DNA from: Dyadobacter bucti
Lineage (GTDB): Bacteria > Bacteroidota > Bacteroidia > Cytophagales > Spirosomataceae
Length of the DNA: 64,000 nt
Direction: 5' to 3'
NCBI RefSeq assembly: GCF_005869225.1
Contig: NZ_SWFP01000005.1
Location: 434,001 to 498,000, forward strand
The position numbers were made by a program, and so were the translations under genes. Position 1 is the first letter of the stretch; the number at the start of each line of letters is the position of its first letter. Below the pieces are notes generated by a model. It saw only the letters and a list, made by a program, of their open reading frames with translations, did no database searches and was not told where the DNA came from. Of this stretch, positions 35,134 through 43,290 are shown piece by piece.

Positions 35134-35902
35134 ACCTTCCGCCAGTCCAATTGTTCCGAATGCCCTAGGCCATTGTAAATTGATAGAGGAAACTGCCGAA
35201 AATAATTCAAAATTTGATGCAAATAAGGATGATTATTTTTTAGGGACTGCCAAATTTACTTTTGACTCGAAGATTTACGGACATGACAACATTAAAACAA
35301 TACTTCGAACTTGTCAAAATGGAAAATGTGCATTCTGTGAACAAAATGTTAGTGCAGTATCACATGGCGATATTGAACATTTTCGTCCGAAGGGAGGATT
35401 TAGACAAAACAAGCGGGAGCACTTAAAATATCCAGGTTACTATTGGTTGGCATACAATTGGGATAATATGCTATTTGCTTGTGCAATATGTAACCAGAGA
35501 TACAAGGAAAATTTGTTCCCTTTATTGGATTCGACTAAAAGAGCCAGAAATCATCATGACGATCTAAAAAATGAAAAACCGTATTTTATCAATCCTGCGA
35601 CTGAAAATCCAAAATTTCTAATTCAGTTTAGACAAGAATTTGCTGTTGGAATTGACAAGAAGAATAGAGGCGCAAGAACTATTGAGGCAATTGGATTAAA
35701 CAGGTCTGGGTCTGGATATAGTGATTTACTCGAACTGAGATTTGATCATTTGGAGATTGTCAAGACGATTGATAAATTATCTAAAATGATGGCATCTCCC
35801 TCATGCCCGCAAAATGAGATTGACAAAGCTGCCGATCTAATGAAAAAATTTAAAAGTCATAAAAAACAATTTTCAGCGATGATTCAAGATAATTTCATGT
35901 AA
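35117..35902 (+). CDS. ptuB: Septu-like PtuB HNH endonuclease
   Basis: 261 residues. The N-terminal HNH domain has a zinc pair CAFC (71-74), a core DIEHFRPKG (85-93, His88 likely catalytic), YYWLAYNWDNMLFAC and a second pair CAIC followed by asparagine (122-126), then LFPLLD. The second half is helical. In Septu systems PtuB is the nuclease effector activated through PtuA. It ends the RM-Septu operon; a broken WYL gene starts directly after its stop codon. Retron-linked HNH proteins look alike, but no reverse transcriptase is nearby. Confidence 0.82.
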   Translation: MIKLRKPSASPIVPNALGHCKLIEETAENNSKFDANKDDYFLGTAKFTFDSKIYGHDNIKTILRTCQNGKCAFCEQNVSAVSHGDIEHFRPKGGFRQNKREHLKYPGYYWLAYNWDNMLFACAICNQRYKENLFPLLDSTKRARNHHDDLKNEKPYFINPATENPKFLIQFRQEFAVGIDKKNRGARTIEAIGLNRSGSGYSDLLELRFDHLEIVKTIDKLSKMMASPSCPQNEIDKAADLMKKFKSHKKQFSAMIQDNFM

Positions 35903-36085
35903 CATGGCTCACAAAAGGTCAAGTCCAGGACAGATCTGGGGTTGGTGATCTCCATAGAGGTGAGTCCTAATTATGAATTGGAAAGCGCTTTGTTGGCTTT
36001 TGGTGAGAAGGTAAAGGTATTGGAGCCCGAGAGTTTTAAGAAGTTAATCGCGAAAAGGTTGAAAGCGGCTGTAAGCATGTACTGA
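35903..36085 (+). pseudogene. C-terminal remnant of a WYL-domain regulator
   Basis: Translating on from the ptuB stop in the same frame gives HGSQKVKSRTDLGLVIS, then IEVSPNYELESALLAFGEK, then VKVLEPESFKKLIAKRL. This aligns closely with the last 60 residues of the intact WYL regulator at 39753-40766 (HGTQKKVSLSDSELIIT, IEVIPNYELETLILSYGD). The rest of the gene is missing. The breakpoint is exactly at the ptuB stop, so the restriction-Septu block probably replaced a former WYL-associated module. Confidence 0.8.
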
Positions 36086-36159
36086 TTTCTGTGTCACAAA
36101 GAGTAGAGAAGCCGGGCTCTTCAAGTAGTAGGCAAATCGAAGAAAGTTCATTCATTGGA

Positions 36160-37029
36160 TCAGCTGTCGGTAAACTGCGCAATCCGCTCTCTGCAAATCC
36201 GTTCCGTCAAATCTTTCAGTAATGTAACCCGACTGCCAAGATATTCCAATTCCTCTTTTTCAATCTTGTAATTCCTGTTGTAACGCGCATCGATGTACGC
36301 TTTTTTGAGAAGGATAAATAGTCGCTCTTCTTCGGCTGTCGTTTTTGGAAAAACTGTCGCAAAGTTGGCATTCAGTTTTTCAACCTGATTTCCTAGAATT
36401 TCAATGTCGTGGATTCTTGGTTTGTAATCGGTGAAAACGAGAAGTATCGCAGCGTAGAATCTTTCGGTAGCCTGATGAAGTTCGAATGCAGCATTACTGT
36501 AATATGCGGTGTCATTCTCTCCCTTTTGAAAGTAGAAGTCAAACCCTTCCAAAAATCGGCAAGCACTCTCAAACCAATGTTCAAATTCTTCAGTCGATTT
36601 TTCCACCCGCTGCATCGCATTGAGATTTTTAGGCTCGGACAAAGTGAATTTCCCGGAATCATAAAGCAAAATTCCTTCCTTCAAAATATCTACAAAAAAA
36701 TAGTAGTTCCGCTCGATCTTATCGTTCACAAAACCAATGCTGTGGTAGATGATGCTGGTTCTGGTGATGCCCTCATTGGCCATCAATTCCTTATCCAGCT
36801 CCCGCGATTTCTTGACTTGCTTGGCGGCATTCTTGTCTTTGGTGACGATCAGAATGTCGAAATCGCTCACATATTCGTATTTCTCCTGGAAATCTTCGAC
36901 CCAATCGCCCCGCGCATAGCTGCCGAAGAGGATGATCATTTCGGCCGGGACTTTGTCGAGGATTAGTTGGGTGAGGGCTTTTAGCTGGTCTTGTTTGGCT
37001 TGTGGGAGGTGGGAGAGGGTGGATTTCAT
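36160..37029 (-). CDS. Nucleotidyltransferase-HEPN (MNT-HEPN) fusion protein
   Basis: 289 residues from the ATG at 37029; a longer start at 37104 overlaps the next gene. The N-terminal minimal nucleotidyltransferase has GSYARGDW (36-43) and DFD (56-58). The second half is a HEPN-type four-helix domain (AAFELHQATERFYAAILLV, KAYIDARYNRNYKIE). The RNase motif R-x4-6-H is not seen; the spot reads RYNRNYK. It may therefore be a nucleotide-modifying enzyme rather than an RNA-cutting toxin. Fused MNT-HEPN proteins are typical of defence and toxin loci; the substrate is unknown. Confidence 0.72.
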   Translation of the reverse strand: MKSTLSHLPQAKQDQLKALTQLILDKVPAEMIILFGSYARGDWVEDFQEKYEYVSDFDILIVTKDKNAAKQVKKSRELDKELMANEGITRTSIIYHSIGFVNDKIERNYYFFVDILKEGILLYDSGKFTLSEPKNLNAMQRVEKSTEEFEHWFESACRFLEGFDFYFQKGENDTAYYSNAAFELHQATERFYAAILLVFTDYKPRIHDIEILGNQVEKLNANFATVFPKTTAEEERLFILLKKAYIDARYNRNYKIEKEELEYLGSRVTLLKDLTERICRERIAQFTDS

Positions 37030-37093
37030 TCGTGTGTGGGGGTTTTTGAAATTTTGGCAAGATACAAATTTCAAAAACGATTCACGGGATACA

Positions 37094-37438
37094 TTAATGC
37101 TCAATCGTCATTGTCCTCACCTTTCCATTTTCAAAAGTATAAATGTGAAATAATAGCGTGTCGCTTAAAACTTCCCCTTCCATATTTCTTATGATCTGAC
37201 GGACTTTGATCGCAATCTGCCCGTCCGGCTTTGCATCAAATGAAACTGGCTCTACCAGAGGATCGATCTGCTCCCATTGCCGCAGCCAGTAGGCACGCAC
37301 TTCCTCTTGCCCGGATACATAGCCGCCCTCCCAGCCATTGGGCCAGCTTACGTCTGTATGCATATGTGCCAGTACTGAATCGATCTGACGAGCATTGAAA
37401 TCCTGGTAAAGCTGGCGAAGCAGTATTTGATAGTCCAT
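37094..37438 (-). CDS. NTF2/SnoaL-like nuclear transport factor 2 family protein
   Basis: 114 residues: an N-terminal helix pair (LLRQLYQDFNARQIDSVLAH), VSWPNGWEGG, then the curved sheet ending VLSDTLLFHIYTFENGKV. This is the SnoaL-like cone fold used by small enzymes and binding proteins. No catalytic set can be assigned. It is an unusual guest among defence genes and may be passenger DNA. Confidence 0.75.
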   Translation of the reverse strand: MDYQILLRQLYQDFNARQIDSVLAHMHTDVSWPNGWEGGYVSGQEEVRAYWLRQWEQIDPLVEPVSFDAKPDGQIAIKVRQIIRNMEGEVLSDTLLFHIYTFENGKVRTMTIEH

Positions 37439-37499
37439 AATATCATTCGGTAGAAGATCCCAAAACTACGGCCTGACTGATTTTTTCATTCCCGGTAAA

Positions 37500-37673
37500 C
37501 GTTGAGATTTAATCGCAATTACCGACTACACATTCGGCGGTTCTCGCTACATTTTGAGCCCTTCGTTTGTGAATTATTGATCGGTAATAAGGCGCGAAAT
37601 ATCGACCTCAGTTTTGCCTGCATTTTGCTGCGGCGCCGCCAGCCCGTAAGCCGTGCCCGGCTGCGGCGTTGTA
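37500..37673. repeat. GC-rich segment of unknown type (possible dispersed repeat)
   Basis: Between the NTF2-like and TIR-STING genes, about 180 bp differ sharply in composition. The end near 37625-37670 is very GC-rich with GCCGTGCCCGGC-like symmetry. Short frames are open on both strands but resemble no protein. It looks like an inserted repeat or remnant. Confidence 0.3.
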
Positions 37674-38621
37674 TCATACCAATGTAATTTCATTCACGAT
37701 CCGCACGACCTGCTTACAATATGCGTCATTTGCTATCATTAGTTGTAGAACTCGGCTGAAATTTCTCAATTCCCGGTCTTCGAGTAATTGCTGATCTTCT
37801 GTCTTACCAATATGTCCCTTGCGCATATACATTTCTATGGCACGATCTATACCATTAAGGGTCGTTGGCATGTCGTAGATTTTCAGTATATGGTCTCCTT
37901 CTTGATAAGAAACCGAAATCGGGTAACTTCTACCGGCCGCCTCTACCTGCACCTGACGGAGATTGTGTTTCGAAGAAAATAGTTTAGACCGCTTTTTGAT
38001 ATCGCTGTCAAGATCATCCGGGATAACAATATTAAATTGAAATTCCCTGAAAATTTTGCCTTCAACAACCAATTCGCCTTTTGTACAGAGGCTTTCACAA
38101 GTAAGCGCCACGAAATTATCGAAATAGCCAATCGCCAAAGCGGTGGAAGGAAGCAATCCCAGTTCGCCGATGCTTATCTTTTCTTTCATGACTTTGCTGA
38201 TTTTCCGTAGCTCATTATTAAGCTTATCAGCGTGAACTAGATTTGCGGTTTTTTCGAATCTTGGGGTAGTTATTCCGTACAGATCCGAGGGCAGCTTCGT
38301 TCCTTCTTCTTGAATCACAAATGCACGACCTGGGCCCACTCTGCCCAAAAATAGACCATATTCGAAAACAACGTTATCTCGCGCAGTGTCAAATTCCGCT
38401 CCGCGGCTAGTCAAAAAGTCATCTTTTGTCGCAACCATGATTCCAAAATCAAAAAGGCTAGCACTTTTCAAGAGTGTCTCAAAGACACTTTCATTGTTTT
38501 TGAAAATATCATCCGTCCATAGGTAGCATTCGAATTCGTGACCCAAGTATGACTTAACATATTTGGCAACTTCCAGTCCCTCGGAGGACGAACCGATAAA
38601 AACACGTGGTTTTAATTCCAT
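37674..38621 (-). CDS. cap12: CBASS effector: TIR-STING fusion (Cap12-like)
   Basis: 315 residues. The N-terminal TIR domain (about 5-140) begins RVFIGSSSEGLEVAKYVK and contains FDFGIMVATKDD and RDNVVFEYGLFLG, with Glu87 the likely NAD-cleaving residue. The C-terminal STING domain (about 155-315) shows LLPSTALAIGYFDNFV, MPTTLNGIDRAIEMYMRKG, GKTEDQQLLEDRELRNF and a last helix. In known bacterial TIR-STING systems, binding of cyclic di-GMP assembles STING and the TIR part destroys NAD, stopping growth of the infected cell. The cognate CD-NTase gene lies 2 bp upstream. No transmembrane segment is present. Confidence 0.9.
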   Translation of the reverse strand: MELKPRVFIGSSSEGLEVAKYVKSYLGHEFECYLWTDDIFKNNESVFETLLKSASLFDFGIMVATKDDFLTSRGAEFDTARDNVVFEYGLFLGRVGPGRAFVIQEEGTKLPSDLYGITTPRFEKTANLVHADKLNNELRKISKVMKEKISIGELGLLPSTALAIGYFDNFVALTCESLCTKGELVVEGKIFREFQFNIVIPDDLDSDIKKRSKLFSSKHNLRQVQVEAAGRSYPISVSYQEGDHILKIYDMPTTLNGIDRAIEMYMRKGHIGKTEDQQLLEDRELRNFSRVLQLMIANDAYCKQVVRIVNEITLV

Positions 38622-38623
38622 GA

Positions 38624-39649
38624 CTAGTAAAGTAAGAGTGAGCGTTTGGTTAAAAAATTATTTAATTCTCCTCCACAGTCTTTGATCAGTTGATCAAGAT
38701 CTTCTTTAAGGTTCCGAAGACCAGTGAGGCAGTCATCGCTGGTAAAAGGGTACTCGGTACCATTGGGGCTTTTTAGACTTTTTCGGTAGGCAGAGTCCGA
38801 AAGCATCTTGTCAATCTGTGCGGAGATGTTAATCGCTATTTTTAGCTCATCACGATTCTGATAGAAAAGATTACCATTTTCAATGGCATGAACCACACAG
38901 GTCAGTTCAAAACTAGACAGCTTAATACGGTCCTCTGAATCTGCCTTTAAGGTTTTTATCAACCTAATGCCTTTCCGACTACCGTCGTTCGTAGCGACGC
39001 CCTTATTTGTAACACTTCTTATGTGAGCGAAGGGATAGTCCAGTTCTTTCCGCCTTGCAGGAAAATCATATAGGTAGACGCCTCTGTAATACTCGTCGTT
39101 GGAATCAACATACGGTTTGGTATCGTACCAGAAACTAAAGACAATGTCCACCTTCCTTCGAAGATTCTTGTTGTATATGGAGATGCATTTTTTTCCGGTC
39201 TTATCCACTTCATCGTATCTGCGCTCCATAATCTCGGTAGCCTGCTTTCTTAGGTTGATGATGTCATCGTCGGGCTCACCGGCATACGGGCTTAGGATTG
39301 GATGTAAAGCGGGTGCTTGGTAATAATACCCATTTACAATGGTCAAAAGGTCAATGTCGCTGTGAAGCATAATATTTGTTTCCGTCATCACAGAACCTTG
39401 CGTTCGATAAACCCGTCCAAATTTGAGGTTTAGTGACTGTTCCAGATGATTTTCAACATTGGTTGCCGCTTTCAATGTGACGTCGTTGTACTTTCTGCCG
39501 ATTGGCCTCATTGACTCAATCAGGTATTCTAAATTTTTTGGAAGAATTGACTTGCCATAAGATTCGGACAAATCTGCTTTCCAAATTTCCTCGTCGAAGC
39601 GACGGGCACTTAGGTTCAATAGTCTTCTGTCGTAATTTAAGTTTGCCAT
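38624..39649 (-). CDS. cdnE: CBASS CD-NTase (cyclic dinucleotide synthase, CdnE-like)
   Basis: 341 residues. Nucleotidyltransferase motif GS at 85-86, then DID at 98-100 and third acidic residue Asp168 (RRKVDIVFS), the normal catalytic set of cGAS/DncV-like enzymes. The N-terminus (SARRFDEEIWKADLSESYG) is like CdnE proteins found next to STING. It senses infection and makes the second messenger for the adjacent TIR-STING; cyclic di-GMP is expected from known systems. The ATG at 39649 faces the divergent WYL regulator, with a palindromic operator between. Confidence 0.88.
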   Translation of the reverse strand: MANLNYDRRLLNLSARRFDEEIWKADLSESYGKSILPKNLEYLIESMRPIGRKYNDVTLKAATNVENHLEQSLNLKFGRVYRTQGSVMTETNIMLHSDIDLLTIVNGYYYQAPALHPILSPYAGEPDDDIINLRKQATEIMERRYDEVDKTGKKCISIYNKNLRRKVDIVFSFWYDTKPYVDSNDEYYRGVYLYDFPARRKELDYPFAHIRSVTNKGVATNDGSRKGIRLIKTLKADSEDRIKLSSFELTCVVHAIENGNLFYQNRDELKIAINISAQIDKMLSDSAYRKSLKSPNGTEYPFTSDDCLTGLRNLKEDLDQLIKDCGGELNNFLTKRSLLLY

Positions 39650-39694
39650 GATAGACGGGTTTTAGATTTACTGTGTGACAAATATTATTTAGAC

Positions 39695-39715
39695 CTGTGC
39701 AGTGTATCTGCACAG
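39695..39715. promoter_or_regulatory. Palindromic operator between CBASS and WYL regulator
   Basis: Perfect inverted repeat CTGTGCAG-N5-CTGCACAG, centred in the 103-bp divergent promoter region of the CD-NTase and WYL genes. The dyad spacing fits a dimeric winged-helix regulator, most likely the WYL protein itself. Confidence 0.7.
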
Positions 39716-39752
39716 AAACTTTTTTAATTTCAATCACTGAAAACCCTTCTCT

Positions 39753-40766
39753 ATGGCTTCAAATAAAAATGCCCTGACCCGATTTCATGTTTTGGACAAG
39801 TGCTTCGCTAATCCGATGAAAAAATACTTTATCGGTGACCTGATAGAAGCTTGCGATCAAGTGCTGCTGGAAATAGACCCAAACAGCAATGGAATAAAGC
39901 GGCGGCAGGTATTGGAGGATATCAAGTATATGGAAAGTACTGAGGGGTGGAGTGCACCGATAGATCATTGTCGTGACGGTAAAAAGGTGTATTACCGGTA
40001 TAGCGACCTGAATTTTTCAATTGATAACCAACCCTTGAACCAGGTAGAGCTGGAACAGATTAAATCTGCAATGCAAATACTGTCACGTTTCAAGGGTATG
40101 CCCCAGTTCGAATGGGTAAATGAACTGGCACCAAAAATGGAGCAGAGCTTTCTGCTCGAGAAAGGAAACCAGACTATTATCAGCTTTGAAAATAATCAGG
40201 ATTTAAAAGGAATTGAGCATCTGGGCAAATTATTTCAATCTATTTTATACAAGCGGGTATTGTGCATCAGTTATCAGTCTTTTAAAAGTGACAGGGCCAA
40301 AGAATATGTTTTCCATCCATACTACTTAAAGCAATACAATAACCGTTGGTTTGTGCTAGGGTATTATGTTGAATTAGAAAAGCTTACGACCTTTGCTTTG
40401 GACAGGATCACTGACATATCAGATTCAGATATTCCGTATTTACAGAATGAAGAGTATGACTTTGATGAATATTTCGAGGATATTGTCGGCGTTACCCGTC
40501 AAGAAAATGCTGAACCGGAAATGATAAAGCTGGCATTTGATCTTAAGATAGCGCCATATGTGCTGTCTAAACCGCTGCATGGAACGCAAAAAAAGGTGTC
40601 GCTTAGTGATTCAGAACTAATTATTACAATAGAAGTAATTCCTAATTACGAACTGGAAACGTTGATTCTGTCCTATGGAGATCGGGTCAAAGTATTGGAG
40701 CCTCAATTTTTTCAGAGTTTGATTAGGACGAGACTAGAGAAGGCATTTGGCTTGTACTGCTGGTAG
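39753..40766 (+). CDS. capW: WYL-domain transcriptional regulator (CapW/BrxR-like)
   Basis: 337 residues. N-terminal winged helix (RFHVLDKCFANPMKKYFIGDLIEAC and GIKRRQVLEDIKYME, split by a loop), a WYL domain around 155-245 (ISYQSF, HPYYLKQYNNRWFVLGYY, FALDRI) and a C-terminal WCX-type domain (IEVIPNYELETLILSYGD). Such regulators repress CBASS and BREX loci until a nucleic-acid signal binds the WYL pocket. It diverges from the CBASS pair across a palindrome. A broken relative lies at 35903-36085. Confidence 0.88.
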   Translation: MASNKNALTRFHVLDKCFANPMKKYFIGDLIEACDQVLLEIDPNSNGIKRRQVLEDIKYMESTEGWSAPIDHCRDGKKVYYRYSDLNFSIDNQPLNQVELEQIKSAMQILSRFKGMPQFEWVNELAPKMEQSFLLEKGNQTIISFENNQDLKGIEHLGKLFQSILYKRVLCISYQSFKSDRAKEYVFHPYYLKQYNNRWFVLGYYVELEKLTTFALDRITDISDSDIPYLQNEEYDFDEYFEDIVGVTRQENAEPEMIKLAFDLKIAPYVLSKPLHGTQKKVSLSDSELIITIEVIPNYELETLILSYGDRVKVLEPQFFQSLIRTRLEKAFGLYCW

Positions 40767-41009
40767 ACAGTCAGACATTTCCAAGGAAACCTTCTCGGTG
40801 TTCGCTGTTCGCGATTTGCAAGCGCGAATGAAATTATGCCAAGAGTTAATTCATTCGGTTAAAATTTTATAATTTGGTCTGGATTACCACCGTCAAGTAC
40901 TGGCAGATTTCACACATTGCTCCATCACTTCCTGGCTAGGAAACTATCAATAAAGCATTATTTACTTTAGGAGAGCTTTGCCTTTTACACAGCTAGTCGG
41001 CACGATTCT
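40767..41009. other. Spacer with a TTCGCG hairpin
   Basis: No gene seen. TTCGCG (40808-40813) and CGCGAA (40823-40828) form a hairpin in a GC-rich patch within AT-rich DNA, possibly a REP-like remnant. Confidence 0.3.
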
Positions 41010-41669
41010 ATGACAATTAGAAATTACTCAGATTTAATCCGGAGTCTTCCAGTTAGGCAACAAAGTTTCAGCACCAAACGAAGTACATGGGAAAAGGCTG
41101 AAAGGCAAATTCCTTGGCTGGCTCAGCTAAATGATAAAATCTTCAGTAACAATAAAGATGTCACGATTAGCCGACAGGATATCTTTGCGACCGGTGATAT
41201 TCGAGAGCTTATCGTTAGAACAATATATTGGGGGTATCCGAGAGGCATGCGCGGAAACTATGCAATAATCATTTTTTACGCCATAGAGAATATTGAAGTG
41301 GAATTTACCTCGACTTTGCATGGCGACTTGGAACAGTCTATTGGTCCTTCGAATTTAACCGGCTTGATAGACTTTTTTAACCGGATTGAGGGATTAGGTA
41401 TAGCTACGCTCACCAAACTACTTTATTTTAATAATGTTTCTTTTGAGGGGTACCCTTGCCTGATTCTAGATTCAAGGATTATCAATGTACTAAAGAGGGG
41501 GGAGTTTGATGAGCTGCGTTCGCTCAGATACATTCGCTATGCTAACAGTATTGTACTCTATAAGCAATACCTCCAGGTAATGTTAGATGTCAGCAAAACG
41601 TTAGACACGAGTTGTGACAGCTTAGAGCAGTTTTTATTTCTTTTTGGAGGTAACCTCAAAGTCGAATAG
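41010..41669 (+). CDS. OGG-fold DNA glycosylase-like protein
   Basis: 219 residues. The middle and C-terminal half resemble the helix-hairpin-helix OGG-fold group: VRTIYWGYPRGMRGN, then FFNRIEGLGIATLTKLLYF (the hairpin) and YPCLILDSRIINVLKRG, where the aspartate could be the HhH-GPD catalytic residue. The N-terminal sheet of true OGG1 is missing. A base-excision or DNA-binding role in defence is possible. It lies alone, 340 bp from the CBASS regulator, with no obvious partner except the next gene. Confidence 0.6.
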   Translation: MTIRNYSDLIRSLPVRQQSFSTKRSTWEKAERQIPWLAQLNDKIFSNNKDVTISRQDIFATGDIRELIVRTIYWGYPRGMRGNYAIIIFYAIENIEVEFTSTLHGDLEQSIGPSNLTGLIDFFNRIEGLGIATLTKLLYFNNVSFEGYPCLILDSRIINVLKRGEFDELRSLRYIRYANSIVLYKQYLQVMLDVSKTLDTSCDSLEQFLFLFGGNLKVE

Positions 41670-42086
41670 TTTTCTCATTTGGGTTCCATAATAATTAAAA
41701 TATGCCTGATGGAATCGACACAGAGATTAGAAGTTAATAAACCGGTGCTCACTATTTCTTTAAAGCAACTCTAACAATCTGCATTACACCGGTTGCTCGA
41801 AACGCTTCTTCCACACAATCCCTCTAAGCTTAGATGTATATACATCCGGATAATATGTATGCGATAATTCTGGTTTCAAACCGTCTGAGGTTACGGGATA
41901 TTTACAAAACAATGATTTTGAGTTGAGTACGGTGAAAAGAAGCAGTAGAAATAGAGCTCTCATGTGATGAGAGGTAAGTTGTTAGACTTACTTATTTTAG
42001 AGAATTTGGATTTACCATGGAGTAAAAAATCACCACAGGCTTGTCAAGTATTGATATATTAGTACCCGCTAAAACCCCTTATTATT
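41670..42086. other. 417-bp stretch without a gene
   Basis: No ORF or RNA is supported. It holds a 14-bp perfect palindrome GATGTATATACATC at 41833-41846, a possible regulator site for the following gene. Confidence 0.4.
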
Positions 42087-43055
42087 ATGCCATCGAGAAT
42101 TCTACCCTACATTTCGCAGTTAGAAACTCCGAGTGCACTTACCAATCCAGTGGCAGATGTCGAGCGTATTCTGCGTGAGATGCTTGATGTCATTGGCAAA
42201 CGAATGGTACTGGGCCAGTATCGACTTCATCCGGGAGACGTCAATCGAAAAATCCCTTTTCACGAAATAACGCGTGTCCGGCCACATCGAACGATTTCCG
42301 AAACTTTTATTACAAGAGAAAGCCTATCATTTAAGCCACAAGAGTTCAACACAACTTTCCAACGTGCTAGTACCCCAGATCAAACAATGTTTTATGGCGA
42401 GCTCAAGGATCATAGAACAGATAGCTTACCAAATCGATTGACATCAACCGTGGAGGGGGTTCCGTGGCTTCGAGAACCTGGAAGCTCGGGGAAGCAGAAG
42501 GTCACATACAGTAAGTGGATTGTTAGGGAAAACTTGATGCTTTTTCCCGTAATTTTTAATAGTGAGTATTCAGGAAACCCTCACGTTGCAGCGTTGTTAA
42601 TGCAGACAATAAATTTCATAAATGATCTTAACCCTGAATTTGCCGATGATATCCGAGGATTCTATGAGTATATAGCGTTTGAGTTTGCAAAAATGCACGT
42701 TGGCAGTGATGACATCAACTATCTCGTCACTGCCCTCTTTACTAAGATAATGATTGAAAAAGGTGCTGGTCGCTTCGACGGGATCTTGTACCCAAGTTGT
42801 CGAGTGTACGGCGAAGGCACTAACGTCGCAATCTTACCTGAGTCAACTGCAAAGCTTGATCTTGTTGCTGCGGGTGAATGCATGATTTATAAACATGGCG
42901 AGCACACAATTATAGACAACCTGACGGTTTCCAATTCCGATGGCCAAACACCATTAGTTTTGTTTGACTACATACCTGTGTCTAATGAATTTAAGCGCGG
43001 AGAGCAAGCTGTATACGACGAGCTAGGTGTATCAAGTTTGGAATATCGTTTTTGA
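42087..43055 (+). CDS. RES-domain-like protein
   Basis: 322 residues, tentatively a RES-family member. RES toxins degrade NAD through conserved Arg, Glu and Ser residues. Matching features are FQRASTPDQTMFYGELKD around residues 90-107 and the later FDGILYPSCRVYGEGTNVAI with NYLVTALFTKIM before it. This corresponds to the RES pattern of an R-x-S near FYG and a YPS...N-V strand. It is about twice the length of a typical RES toxin, and no Xre-like antitoxin is adjacent. If correct, it is a second NAD-targeting protein in this island besides TIR-STING. Confidence 0.5.
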   Translation: MPSRILPYISQLETPSALTNPVADVERILREMLDVIGKRMVLGQYRLHPGDVNRKIPFHEITRVRPHRTISETFITRESLSFKPQEFNTTFQRASTPDQTMFYGELKDHRTDSLPNRLTSTVEGVPWLREPGSSGKQKVTYSKWIVRENLMLFPVIFNSEYSGNPHVAALLMQTINFINDLNPEFADDIRGFYEYIAFEFAKMHVGSDDINYLVTALFTKIMIEKGAGRFDGILYPSCRVYGEGTNVAILPESTAKLDLVAAGECMIYKHGEHTIIDNLTVSNSDGQTPLVLFDYIPVSNEFKRGEQAVYDELGVSSLEYRF

Positions 43056-43290
43056 AAAAATGCAGATGCAGGATGATCAATGTTTGAATTTTGAGTTTTG
43101 TAAACTAGTTTAGTTTGCGGAATTCAAAAAAACTATGGTTTAGGAGGCGTATTGCCAAATACACATTGACGACTGGATTATAGGCAACATTTAAAAATAT
43201 TTTTCTATTACATTTTTGCTCCGGCCTTTATGAGCCATCAATCAATCGTTTAGTGTAATTCTGATTATTATACTTTGGTTCACGATAATT

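Noticed and set aside
33571..35902. Retron or Gabija/OLD system
   Set aside because: No reverse transcriptase or msr/msd region is nearby, and the ATPase has no Toprim domain; ATPase plus HNH fits Septu best.
41833..41846. 14-bp palindrome as a WYL operator
   Set aside because: Sequence differs from the CTGTGCAG operator and it lies about 240 bp from the next gene; kept only as a note.
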